NCBI GenBank assembly: GCA_043228905.1
Contig: JBHGNT010000003.1
Coordinates: 10,540,001 to 10,604,000 of the forward strand
Reading direction: 5' to 3'
Length of the DNA stretch: 64,000 bases
Source: Azolla caroliniana
Lineage: Eukaryota > Polypodiophyta
Position numbers and translations under genes: made by a program. The notes below the pieces were generated by a model, which was not told the origin of the DNA, made no database searches, and worked only from the letters and a program-made list of their open reading frames with translations. This document shows positions 43,324-55,600 of the stretch, piece by piece (within the stretch, counting starts at the first letter, position 1; every line of letters begins with the position of its first letter).

Positions 43324-43809
43324 TCCAATATCAAGAAAGCTCCATCTTCAATGTATGCTTCATGGCTAAGTTCATCATAATGTATCCATCTCTTCATGCT
43401 CCAAGTGCATGTTTTATCCTTGATATATCGTCATTAATCCATCTCATGGTTCAAAACATCGGTGGCTCACCTCACTCATTACCCTTCTTGTCCTATAAGT
43501 TTGTGCTTGAGTACCTTAGGTCTTGGGGTCTTGGTGTCTATGACCCAATTGGAGTATGGGAAATGGCCTTGTGGAGCATCAACAAGTGTATAGGGTGAAA
43601 GGAGAATTGGCTTGGCAAATTTCTCAATTGATCTCTATAGACACCTTGTCCTTTGAGGATGTATAAATTACCTTTCCTTTTGCTTTATGTCAGCCAATCT
43701 CACATCATCTTAGAGGGTTTACCTTGCCCAAAATATTCTCAGCATTGTAGTAGGGACAACAAGGGATTTCCTTATTGTCGCGTAATTTTTTAATATGTAC
43801 AATACTTTT

Positions 43810-43846
<37 letters not shown>

Positions 43847-43859
43847 ATATCATCCCTGT
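43324..43859. other. no recognised gene; GA microsatellite
   Basis: A short open frame at 43311-43598 has no motif I recognise. (GA)n occupies about 43812-43841, just left of the gypsy-B1 insertion. Confidence 0.5.
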
Positions 43860-43913
43860 TGTTACGGGCATGACCATATAATATCCCGTGGTAAGAATTT
43901 ACCGTAGTATTCT

Positions 43914-46900
43914 AACCCACCGTAAGTGGTCAGATATGGGGAATCCAACCCACCGTAAGTGATCACACCTACACGGTGCACTTGGCTGATGGAAGAGTAC
44001 AATACATCAACGGGGCGATTCATTCATTAGGAATTTCTATTGATACTTATATAGAGGAAGTAGACTTCCATGTAATGAATCTTTGTACCACCGATGTAAT
44101 ACTGGGTTATCCCTGGTTTTATAATAAAAACTCTTCTTTATTTATTGATTGGGTTCGTCATTCCATTTCTTTTGTACTGAACGATTGTACGCATTTTATT
44201 CAATGTGTAAAAAAACAATCCCTCTCGATTGTTTCCTCGTGTCCATCAATATCCGAGTTGTCTTGTTCTACGTTATTTTATTGTGTACTTGATCCGGACA
44301 TTCACGTTTACAATATCGATAATGTCCCGATTCAATTAACATATTTTGAACAACAACAACTTGATGAAATCTTAAATGATTTTCATGATGTTTTTCCAAG
44401 TGAACTACCTGATGGGTTACCTCCTAAACGTAATATAGACCATCGTATAGATATTGTACCTGGTGTTGCACCAATAAGTATACCTCCGTATCGCTTAAGT
44501 CGATCCGAAGAAGATGAGGTATCTAAGCAACTCAAGGACTATTTACGAATGGGTTATATACGTTATAGTAAATCTCCATGGGGTGCACCAGTTCTCTTGG
44601 TTAAAAAGAAAGAGGGCACATGGCGTATGTGTATTAATTACCGACGCTTGAATAAAGTGACGATCAAGAATTCGTATCCATTGCCCCGGGCTGACGATCT
44701 AATTGACCGTCTCCAGGGAGCTCGGTATTTTACGAAACTTGATCTCCGTACTGGCTACCATCAAATACGAATAAGTGAGGACGATGTTCCTAAAACGGCA
44801 TTTCGTACGCGCTATGGCCATTACGAGTTTTTGGTTATGCCTTTTGGTTTGACCAATGCTCCGGCTACTTTTCAACAAGAAATGAATGACCATTTCCGAG
44901 AACAACTTGGAAAATTTGTCGTTATTTTCTTGGATGATATTTTAGTTTATAGCCGTACATTACAAGAACATGCTAGACATGTCCGCTTTGTTTTACAAAC
45001 ATTGCGTGACAAACAGTTTTATGCGAAGATCTCAAAATGTGAGTTCTTCAAGAAATCAATTACTTATCTAGGACATCTCATAACCGAACGAGGAGTTGAA
45101 ATTGATCCTTCTCGCATTGAGAAAATCAAGCTTTGGCCCACTCTTCGGAATATTCGAGAAGTTCGATCATTCCTTGGTTTTGTGGGGTTTTTGCGAAAGT
45201 CTCTTCGTAATTACTCCCAATTGACGATGTCGTTTACTGATCTTTTAAAAGGTCAAACGCGTAAGTCTACAAAACCTATTGTGTGGAATGCTACACTAGA
45301 CCTTGCATTTAAGGAACTCAAGGACCTAGTTTGCAAGGCTCCTTCACTTCTTTTACCTGATCCTTCAAAACCTTTTGAGGTTGAAACCGATGCAAGCGAT
45401 TATGCTATTGGTGCTATCTTGTATCAAGATGGTAAACCAATAGCATTCGAGAGTAAGAAACTTGATTCTGCTCAATGTCGGTATACCGTTCAAGAAAAGG
45501 AATTATTTGCAGTTATACATGCGCTCAAAACATGGCGCCATTATCTTTATGGAAATCACTTTGTGGTAACTACGGACCACGAGTCCTTGAAATATTTTTG
45601 TGACCAACAAGACCTGAAAGGTCGTAAGGCACGATGGGCTGATCTCATCCAGGACTTTGATTTTTCCATACGATATCGTAAAGGTTCCATGAACATTGTC
45701 GCTGATGCACTAAGTCGCATCCGTGAAGTTAACACGCTTAGCTTCACTGAAATATCATCAGATCTTTATGATCACCTTCGAGGAAAGTATCCTGATGACA
45801 GTTATTTCGCAAAATACTGGGCTAGAGTTGAGTCTGGAACAGACACCACCACATCCTTGAAGGAATACTTCCACATTGCTAACGGTTTGCTCTACCGTAA
45901 TGGGAAGGTTTGTGTTCCACATTTACCCGAGGTCAAAAAGAGGATTCTTTTTGAATGCCATGATGCACCCTCAGTAGGGCACCCTGGAATACATCGTACA
46001 CTCGTTCTCATCTCCACTCAATTTTATTGGCCTAAGATGCGTCCTGACATACATAGCTATGTGACTAAATGTCACCAGTGTCAGGTTAACAAAGCTGAGC
46101 GACTTAAAGCCGCAGGACTTTTACATCCCTTGGACATTCCCAATAATAAGTGGGAAAGTATATCCATGGATTTTATTGTTAGCCTTCCTCGCACCCAAAA
46201 AGGTCATGATGCCATCTGGGTTGTCGTTGATCGACTAACTAAAATGGCCAGATTTATTGCTACTAAAACCACGGTAACAGCTCCTGAATTGGCTTACCAA
46301 TTTGTTGACGAATTGTTTCGTTTTTATGGGTTACCGATGGATATCGTGAGTGATCGAGATCCAAAGTTTACTAGTGACTTCTGGACACAAGTCTTTAAGA
46401 AGTTAGAAACTACGTTGAGCATGAGCTCCACGGATCATCCTCAATCCGATGGACAGACAGAACGAGTAAATCAAATTATTGAGGACATGCTTCGAGCATA
46501 CGTTGGTGCAAAACCAACAAAATGGGAACGTTATCTCCCAATTTTGGAGTTTGCTTATAACAGCTCCAAGCATACGTCGACGGGATATAGTCCTTTTATG
46601 TTGATGTATGGTTTTCAGCCACGAGCCCCGATTGATGTTAATATACATCATGATGAGTTGCGAAGTACGCAAAACTTTCTTCGGGATATGCAAGATATGT
46701 TGCATATTGCACGAGATAATATAAAAACAGCTCAAGATAGAGCGCGTTTTTATGCCGATCATCATAGGCAACCTCGTGTATTCACCCCTGGACAGAAGGT
46801 ATTTTTACGTGTACCTCACAATTCTAAGACATTGTCTACGGGTAACTGCGCTAAGTTAGCCCCACGGTTTTGTGGACCTTTTACAGTCCTCAAACGCATT

Positions 46901-47248
46901 GGGTCATCAGCCTATCGTCTCGCTCTTCCCGATGGTGTCGGAATTCATCCAGTCTTTCATGTGAGTCGTCTAAAAGAACTTCTAGGTTCTGGCGACAATA
47001 CAGTTACGACTGAAACTCTGGTTACTTCTGAAGAATTATCTTCTAAACCACATGTACCAGAAAGAATTCTCGATGTTAAAACAAAAAAATTACGTACTAA
47101 AGAAATCCAAGAATTCAAAATAAAATGGATGGATAAATCAATAAAAGATGCCACATGGGAACGCGAAAATACTCTTAGAACTAACTTCCCTAACTTTCCA
47201 TTGCAAGAGTGCAATGTTTTAAAGAGGGGGAGTATGTTACGGGCATGA
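43914..47248 (+). CDS. gypsy-B1 pol (protease to chromodomain), open frame
   Basis: The frame is open from about 43935 ([12 protein letters not shown], late protease) to the stop at 47246-47248, with first Met at 43976: 1,090 residues and no defect. Order: end of the aspartic protease (its DSG site is in the deleted part); RT ([13 protein letters not shown] and [10 protein letters not shown] near 44930-44957); RNase H ([20 protein letters not shown], near 45385); integrase zinc finger ([21 protein letters not shown]); integrase core ([34 protein letters not shown]); GPF-type domain ([19 protein letters not shown]); chromodomain-like tail ([34 protein letters not shown]). Without gag, protease and promoter it should be inactive by itself. 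Its intactness points to a recent insertion. Confidence 0.93.
47221..47234 (+). other. gypsy-B1 polypurine tract
   Basis: AAAGAGGGGGAGTA directly before the TGTTACGG start of the 3' LTR; it overlaps the last codons of pol. Confidence 0.85.
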
Positions 47249-47689
47249 CCATATAATATCCCGTGGTAAGAATTTACCGTAGTATTCTATACACGTGGAT
47301 AAGTGTGAGGGTTAAATGAGAGTGTAAAGAAGGGGAGGATTACTTTTAATCCTCGGGATTGAGACAACCCATTAGGTCAAGTGTGAACTTGCCTGGGGGC
47401 CTTGGGTATCGCTATAAATAAGAGGCCTAGCTACCCTCATTTGATCATCTTTTGACTACATTGAGACTCTGCTCGTGTGGTGGGTCAACTCTTGTAGCGA
47501 GCGCGCCAGCACCAGGTACGACTCGACGCCACGGCGGTGGTATGGGACGCCGATCGAGGCTCGAGTCCGTCTCGATCCCTTCGCTCGGGGGTGGTCGGGT
47601 GGATCGACACCCTTCTTTCTCTTTCTCCTTTCTATCTATCTTTTCATTATCCTTATCTTAAGCTTACGTTAGTACCAAGATCTATAATA
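47235..47689 (+). repeat. gypsy-B1 3' LTR
   Basis: 455 bp. TATA box TATAAATA at 47413-47420 followed by AGAGGCCTAGC. It serves as the guide for the three other gypsy-B LTRs in the window (938-1257, 6355-6770, 36312-36761). Confidence 0.92.
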
Positions 47690-48239
47690 CCTGTGGTCCA
47701 AATATGACAAATGGGCTCATAAGTAAAACATTTTCATGTACTATGTGTGAGGTTGAGTAGTAACTCTTGATGTTCCAGAGTCACGAACTCATTCAAGGAA
47801 AATTACGTATTTTTGATGGCGAGTCTCGTCACATGTGCCCCAACACCATGTGTCACTAGAGAGAGAGAAAGAGAGAGAGAGATTCAATCACACCCCTGCC
47901 TTCTCGAGCACCTGCACCTGTCTGAAGTTATTCTAATGAGAGGGTCTAAAATACATGGCACAATATCGGATGTGTAATACGATGGGTGGGTGGGTTGGGT
48001 TGCCTTTGGTGATGGCTTTAAAACGAAGCCACCTTTCGGATGGCGAAATGTGGTACCCCAATTCGCTCTCGAGTCCATTCCCTCTTCCTCCTCCTCCTCC
48101 TCCTCCTTAACACTACTACACCCAACACCAACACCAACACCAACACAAAACAAGAAAAGAAGTTTGTTTATTTTGTACACACTTTTTAAAGATTCAATCA
48201 CACACGTGACACAACACACACACACACTGTACAAACAGA
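47690..48239. other. upstream region of the DR1-like gene
   Basis: No coding sequence. Contains (GA)n near 47860-47881, a (CCT)n run (48086-48107), CAACAC repeats (48121-48145) and CA-rich sequence (48205-48230). Probably promoter and leader of the gene to the right. Confidence 0.45.
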
Positions 48240-48380
48240 AAAAACAGAGATAAAAAAATAAAACTAAAACGTATTATTATCTTTCTCGCCTCTGTTTGGC
48301 TGCCTTCTTTCCTTGCCTCTGTTATTGAAATCGCCATCTCTCTCCCCCTCCCTCACGAAATCAGCGATCGCATCTTACAG
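48240..48380 (+). other. candidate non-coding exon 1 of the DR1-like gene
   Basis: A pyrimidine-rich leader-like stretch ending CATCTTACAG with a consensus donor GTATTT at 48381. Joined to the exon at 52553 it opens no upstream ATG. The call rests on position and splice signal only; transcript evidence would settle it. Confidence 0.4.
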
Positions 48381-50511
48381 GTATTTCTCTGCACAATATA
48401 TTCATAATTATACTACGTATACATAGATGCCATTCAATTTTCTCTTTCTATTTATAATTTTTGTATTCCCCTTTCTTTAACAAAATTCTCTGGCCATGAA
48501 AATTTGGAGCTTCTTCAACAAGAAGGAACAAATAAAAAGAAACAACCAAAAACCCTAAAATTCTTTCAAACCTGCTAACACTATTCAAATTTTCACTACT
48601 GGATGGTTTTTGTTGTTTGCTGGCTCGCTCGCTCACAGAAAAGGGCAATGATGGTCAAAGAGGTTTTGCAAAGTCTCTGAGAAATATAACTCTTGAAATA
48701 AGATTAAAACTAGAATTCAGGGGAATATTTGGAATTGTGGATATAAATAGAATGAAGAAAGTAATCTTTATTGAGTCTTTTGAAGAAGACTAGTTACCTA
48801 TAATTGACTCCACGCGAGTGTCCATCTAATCATGTAAAGATACAAAGTATTGTGTTTATTGATTTATTAAGCGATGGACGTATTTTATTTTATATTACTG
48901 TAGTTGATTTCTATTTTTTCTGAGTGGGATAAAGATAGATCAAACCATTGTTTGGCAAATATTCGGAGGCTGTGTGTTACCCCCTATATTCAACATGGTC
49001 TATAGGTTAAGAAAAATATGTTTCATGAGTAGATTACAACCCCTATCCAAAGGATATGGATTCAACTCCGAGAGGTGACTAAAACAAAGGTCACGTGTTC
49101 AACCTTGCATTTCACATGGTGCAAGGTCATGTAGTAAATAGGTTGATGTTTTGAGCCCTGATTCACTGTTTTTTTTAAAACAAGGCTTGCCACCACCAAT
49201 ATAACTCAATTTAAGAAAGAAAGAAAAAAGAACAAAAAATGTCTATTGGAGGCAGAAGTCGACCAACGAGTGTGAAGCCATACAATAATTTTTTGGGATT
49301 TGATCTCATGCTTGTGGGCTACTAAGTTACATGTCTTACCATAGCACTAAGGTGTAGCATCAATACATGGATATTATTAAATTATAACTCTTACCACTAG
49401 TGTGTATGAGGCCAAATGAGAGATTGCTTAAAACGTTAGTCTCATATTGGAGAACAAACCAAAACAGATATAACGCGAGTAGTAAAAATGCATCAGGTGC
49501 CAGATGTTCCTGTCAGTCAAGCATGTTACACTGAGAGCTTAGATGCTGAGTATTCTTCCTTTGAGAAATCTCCAATATAGGCAAATCTAAGAAGGAGAAG
49601 TTTTTGAAGCAAAGAAATCACGTTTGCCATTAGTGAGGATGAAGTTGATTTGTCAATAACCACATGGCCATGGCCTTGATGGACCTACCCAAACAATTGT
49701 AACCCATTTCAAATGTTGTAGTTGTAGCCCTTGGTTGACTTGTAGCATTGATAGAAGAGGCGATGGTGTCCAAGAAGGTTGCGATGGTTCTTATAGATGA
49801 GGTTTTGTGGTCGTATTGATGCCCTTGAATCATTTCTCTTTATGTCTCTTGTTATCTAGCAAGAGTAGTTGCAAGCATCATTGTCTTTGCATTCCATTAC
49901 CTTGTGAAGTGGGTTAAAGCCTAACTTACAGAAGCAACGATATCTCTCCCCTATTAAAAAAAAGAGCAATACAATGGCCAACATACTGTTCCTTGGATCT
50001 CACATCATGATTGCGCATTTGGATTCATTGCTCTATAGCTTGATATGAAGAGGACTTGAGCTGCCCTACACATGACAAAGTGCATGAGAGAGATGTGTAT
50101 TCATACAAGAATGCATGATAATAAATACATCTTGCAAAAATTGTATCTTCCTACCAGCTGGAATTGTAGTAATGATCCACATTCTTTCATTATCCAATTT
50201 AGTATTCCGCTTCCATCTTGTCCAAGCATGGACAATCTGAGCTTATACTAGAATCAGGTACTGCATTTATATTTATGCCATATGATTGGAACCATTATTG
50301 CATTTCAACATACTAAGAAGAAGAGTTATCTCCTTGTTCTGCAAACTCTTTTGATGATATTCAGTGTAAATCTCGATTATCAGTGCTTGGCAACTTCCAA
50401 ATATATTTGAAATGAATCATTGGATATAATAATCCCTTGTTCAATACTGAACACACCTTTTTCCATCTTCTTTTTTGCTCTTTGGTTTCTAGTCTTCGAG
50501 AAGCGCCACAT
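48381..50511. other. intron 1 of the DR1-like gene, left part
   Basis: No gene or clear element. Stops in all frames, AT-rich. Confidence 0.4.
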
Positions 50512-51660
50512 TCATCCATTCTTTTTCTTGATTTCTACTTGAACTTCATGGGGATTCAGCCGAAAAACTTTTGCGAACTCTGTTAATGTGTCTACTGGGT
50601 CATTCCACCCAATGCTAATTCGGATCTCATCACTAGCCTTCCGTAAGTCTTTTGGTCGGACATTTCCTTGTAGTGTTAATTGCCTTATCCTAGAAGCCAA
50701 TACCAATATGAAGATTACCTACCTTCAACCCAGATGTCGCCGAGTAGTAAGTATCCTCTTAGCTTTGGCATCCTCCATTAACTTCGTCGTTCCTCCTTTT
50801 CCGAAGTTGAATCAGAGAGGTTGTCGAGTAGTCCCTCTTCTGATATTGAGTGCTATTGCGCCATATGCATCGGCAGGTAAAGTTTTCTGTCTATCCTTCC
50901 TTGGACTTCTGTTGACTCAAGCTTTCAACGTTATCCAGCTTGGCAAACCTCAACTGGAAAACCTTCATGCTTTTGATTAGTTCGTCAAGTGTAGATTCTA
51001 ATTCTTTTCCTTTTTCTTTGCTTGCTCGGAGTATATGACAAGCCTTTGGGACCTCGGCCCAGTTGGACATAAGTCCAGTGGTGTTTGTTTGATACTTCTA
51101 GAAGGATTGCTAGGTCTTTTTTAAATGATTTGTCCATTATCCTGACGAAGAAATCTACCTTTTCTGACGATAGAAGCTCTCAATCCCTTATCAAGAGCTT
51201 GTTATACTTCTTTTCAAATCAGTAATTATGATACGTGAGACCTTTCCCTCCATTCTTGGTCCACTCGCGAAAGGTTTTCGTTGTGACTCTAGTGCGGTTG
51301 TCAAGCATATACTCATCAATAATGCTTGACAAAACCCACTCCAATCTACGCAGAATCTTTCCTGAAATTCTGCTACATTTACTTGATCCTCTATTGAGCT
51401 AAGTCACCATGTGTAGTCCAATTGCACCTTTATTAGCCATTTCATACTCATAGACCTCCGGAATCTCGTGATGTCTTCACTGTTGAATCAACCAAACTTC
51501 TGAATAACCAACTGTACAGCAAGTATCAACTCTCTTTCCAATCAGTTAGGCTCTTTGTTCTTGCATCATTCGGCTCATCATGGTCATCATGAAGTTGACC
51601 ATGTCGGCATTGAAGCTGCTCTCAGCCATTTCTTCTATCAATGACTCCTCATCAATGCTT
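50512..51660 (-). pseudogene. gypsy-type gag relic in intron 1
   Basis: Minus-strand fragments MAESSFNADMVNFMMTMMSR, YEYEMANKGAIGLHMV, EWVLSSIIDEYMLDNRTRVT and TFREWTKNGGKGL (about 51220-51640) recall a plant retroelement gag. The pattern FGRF.GEDI..FL..YE.EM followed by EYMLDDRTRVTMRTFEEW is one I associate with that group. A separate frame at 50512-50706 (IRQLTLQGNVRPKDLRKASD) may be its continuation. Many stops; lineage uncertain. Confidence 0.5.
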
Positions 51661-52552
51661 CACATCAGGCTCACCAAATTTTGTTGTAGAGTTCATGATC
51701 GGTGCTTAGAACCATCAGGGTCATGATAGGCTTGATCTTAGTTGTTCTTAATTCTTGTTTATGGGCGGCGACACCTAATCATCTATAGTGTAGTCATTAC
51801 CAAACTTTGAGGTGAGTTCGTTAAAGAAAGGGAGAAAGACAAGCACAAAAAGAGATGGAGATAGTGTAGGATTCAAGAACCAAACAATATATGATAAAAA
51901 TGTGCTCTATTCGATTAGGAATACAAGATTTTAATTACCAAAGTTACAATATTCCACTGTAATGATGACACCTTATTTTTGCCAAACTCCAGCTCGAACC
52001 CTTGACGTCTATCTTGACAAATGAGAAACCTTCCCAATAAGCGAGCTTGATCTCTTGATTATTGGTTAATGTATTTTTCTTGATGCATACATGATTCAAT
52101 TCCTTCTCCTTAAATAGGTGTAAGAATGCATGTGATGTGTGATTGCCACTTGGCCCACAGTGTTACGTGTGATGCATGACAGCCATGTTGCTCATCTGAG
52201 TCACCATGTATGCAATACCGCATGAGACATAATTACAATCGTGAGAATATACACTTGTAGAAGATCTTATTCAAATGTGAGGTTATAGGTTCAAGCCTCA
52301 CAAATGACACCAGCCATACTGTTTGAATTTTTTTCATATCATGAAACATTTGCTTCATGACAAGTTCTACCAGTGTTAAAACATTGTGATAAACATGACA
52401 TGGGATTAATTTATTGAGTTGAAATTCATGCTTTGTTCATGCTTTTGTTGAAGTAAAGTATAGTATCATGTTTGTTGCATCTTAAGTATAAAATTTATCC
52501 ATCAAGTTGAAGAATTGGGACTTACAATATTTCCCCCTATTTTCTTTTTTAG

Positions 52553-52617
52553 GCTTTCCAACAAACTGGATCCATCTTTAGCTAGCAGAGTAAAGGAAGA
52601 TGTATCACTTCCAAAAG
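52553..52617 (+). CDS. DR1: DR1 first coding exon
   Basis: Acceptor TTTTTTAG at 52545-52552; donor G|GTATGC after 52617. Encodes LDPSLASRVKEDVSLPK plus the first base of the Ala codon. Thirteen bases precede the CTG and are presumably 5' UTR. Confidence 0.8.
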
Positions 52618-55600
52618 GTATGCCATCAACTTGTTGCCTGCATTTAGGGAGATGAGTTGACTTCCTAAAAAGTCATTACAGGAATCTTTGAGTTAAGTAT
52701 TTTTAGTAGGGATGTGTACATATGATTTTATGCTGGTTATGGTTATAGATAAGTATGGTTGATACTTTTAGTTCTAAAAACACCAAAGTGAACTCTACAC
52801 AACAATAGAAATCAGGAAAAGGGATTAGGATTTGCAGTGTACTCTATTAATAGTTTCTGTGGGTTTTCATTTGTATTAATCTGTTGTGTTATCTCTGCTT
52901 TGCTAATTTTGGGGAAACTACAAGCAAAATCACATAAAAAATATATCTTTTTCCTCTAATGTAAAAATAATTCCAATATTTTGGCTATTCAACATCGACT
53001 AGGGTTTTTCTTTCGAAATCGAAAACCAGTTACGTATTCTGGTCTCTTTTTTTTAGCTCTCATAGTGGTGCTTGAGAATTAGAATCAGGTTTATTGCATA
53101 TTCCAAAGTTCTTGTGTCGTAACCCTTCACATACTACTTTTCGAAAATTTGAAGTTGTCAAAAATGTAGCTGTTTAGTTCCCATGCACTTTCTCACCTTT
53201 GTAAATCATGACAGAATCTAGGGTTAGAGCGTGAGAGAATAAATAGGATATTGGACATTTGTCTCTGAGATTTCCCCAGGAGCCATGACGGCCCATACCA
53301 AACAGAGTTTTGAAAGAAAGACACCTAAAAGAAAAGAAAAGATGTATTAACATCTTTTAAGAGGCCAAAATAGCCTAGACGACAAACAGGAGACTATGTC
53401 TTAAATGTTGTCTTTTCTTTCAGCACAACAAACCAAAATGAATGTAACTAAGTAAAAAAGTAAATTGACTAAAGAATCTTGTTATCTATGCATGTAAGAT
53501 TCTTAAGTTAGATAGATGTAATTTCTGTCTTTAAAAGATCTCTAGCATAGCTCGATCCAGAAAGGAGTGGCTCATGTCTCTGCCTAAAATATATCATGGG
53601 GCACCAGTTTAGGGTTTAGGGTTTAGGGTTTAGGAACCGAAGTTTAACAAGGCAAGTAACTAGAAAGATTTGGAGTGACCATTACTCTCAGTGATTGCCT
53701 ACAGGATAAGAGTAATGGTCACTCCAAATCTTTCTAGTTACTTGCCTTGTTAAGCTTCGGTTCCCAGGTTTCTACTCCGTTGAGAAGAGTCCGCATGACA
53801 AGCATATCAAAATCCACAATTTAGTTCGTGGCTCTTGGAATTGTATATGTGCACATTGTCTTTCAAGGGCACCACGGACTGCATACCCACTGGAAAGTTG
53901 AGCACAAGCACTCTCTCATAAGGAGAACTGACGCCCTGTAAGTCTTACTTCTAGGTATATGTAAGACCATGTGTATGCCAACTTTTCCTCTCCCAAGAAG
54001 AATTCTGGTTCTGATCTCATTATCCATGCGTGAGTAGTATTGAACACTCTCTTTAGTTTTATCGATGTTTGCCGACAAACCTTTGTATGCACAAAATGAT
54101 TTTAAGGCATTCAGATGTCTTTGTAGTTCCTTTGGAAAGTTGGATATCCTTCTTTTGTGAGATCTGCCCTCCTTAATAAGGGCTCAGTGGTCAATATATG
54201 ATCTGAAGTTGTTAACCCCTCTCTAAATCCTACCTGTCCAGCTGAATGATGCCTTTCCTCTCTGCACACACTCAATTCTAACTCTAGGATTGAGCTATAT
54301 AATTTAGCGAAGTAATGGTCAATTGTGATAGTCTTATAATTGCTCGGCTTCATGGTGTCTCCTCTCTTAAAGCTTATCACAATGGTATGATGTTATATAT
54401 AGCTAGTGGAAAGACCGACACAGTCCTATTGAAGATGTGTGCTAGCAAAGGGAGCAAGGTGTCACGAGCATAGATAAACTGCTTGTTGGAGGGTGGCAGC
54501 TCCAAACCTGCACTCTCTTTCATCTTTATTATCTCTGTACTACATTCTCTGTCTTCCCAGATTCTTTTCTCTCTAAAATCTGCAACTCTTTAAATGCCTT
54601 CTCTCTCTAGAATCTGCAATGCTTTAAATGCCCTTTGTCTCTTCCACTTTTTCCAAGATATTCCCTTTTTTTTATTCCTAGTTTATTGTACCTGTTTGGT
54701 AGTACAAGAGTCTCTTAACTACCAAACAACCATTCCCAATTTTGTATAAATAGGCTTATACCAGCCTCTTTTGTAATAAGATTATTTTCTACTGCTACTT
54801 AGAAACAAGCACAACTCTTTAGCTGTGTCTCTACTCTTTGCAACCATTTTTTCTACTGCTGTCTAACAGCCTTCTCACAGCTTGGTTGTGTCTATTTTGT
54901 TCTAACTCTTCCACTGCTGCTATTAACAGCTTTTCTCACACTGCTCACCTACCAATCCATCACAATCTTGAGCCTTTCATTAACGTCCTTTAAGAGGTCA
55001 AAATGGCCTATCAGGCCAAACAAGAGATTGCATCTGAAAATAACAATTTAACTTTTTGATAATGAATGATTGGTCTCCCTCTTTCCATGTTTACAATGGG
55101 TAATCTTTTATAGCCCCATTGAGTCAAACTCATGAACTCATAAGGCTAACTCAAACATTACCCTCATGCCTTTCCATATCTCCTAAGCCTTATTTAGATG
55201 CTTATAGATTATCACCATGTACATTATGCTACTTACCTTGTAACATTTTGGATCACCTTTGGGATGGGTTCCATAAAACTAATAAACTCACAAACTTTAT
55301 TCTAATCAAAATACATCTCATTTTAGCAATTACATGGGATTATTTTTAGTTTTCTTTCTTCACATACAAGTTTTCTTTCTTTCTTTCTTCACGACACATA
55401 CAAGTTTCCCTTTTCTCCAAATTTTACACGAAGCCCTCAATCAAGGAATGAAGCATACTAAGTTTGTTCATGCTCTTCTGCCTGTTGGCATGGACTCCTT
55501 GTTCGTCTTCTTATCAGTGGTGTAGTTTTACATACATTTGAAGTTTCTCTATTGCATATTTCCATCTTTGCAATCTACATAGCTGCATTATGCTATGGCC

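Larger units (their letters stand above)
43860..47689 (+). mobile_element. gypsy-B1, young, 5'-deleted, TSD CCTGT
   Basis: Perfect CCTGT duplications at 43855-43859 and 47690-47694 mark a genuine insertion. The left end keeps only the first 54 bp of the LTR (43860-43913), identical to 47235-47288. It then passes straight into protease sequence, so about 400 bp of LTR, the primer site and all of gag are deleted. The 3' LTR is 47235-47689 (TGTTAC...TATAATA; C-to-T at the penultimate base of the usual TAACA). Confidence 0.92.
53337..54480 (-). pseudogene. LINE ORF2 relic, minus, in DR1 intron 2
   Basis: Minus-strand non-LTR element. Reading leftwards: RT start ISFKRGDTMKPSNYKTITID and AGQVGFREGLTTSDHILT (54111-54380), then SANIDKTKESVQYYS and GRGKVGIHMVLHIPRSKTYR (53863-54078). 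A degraded stretch follows to 53709, then an inverted duplication (53633-53764). The last part, GTGCCCCATGATAT... and CTATGCTAGAGATC, leads to the 3' end near 53337 (CCTCTTAAAAGATG). It is related to the LINE at 61090-62605; a middle part of RT, including the YADD box, is deleted. Confidence 0.7.

Noticed and set aside
43311-43598. 95-codon plus-strand frame after the MITE
   Set aside because: Only the first Tyr-Gln-Glu fits gag; the rest has no motif and begins inside the MITE.
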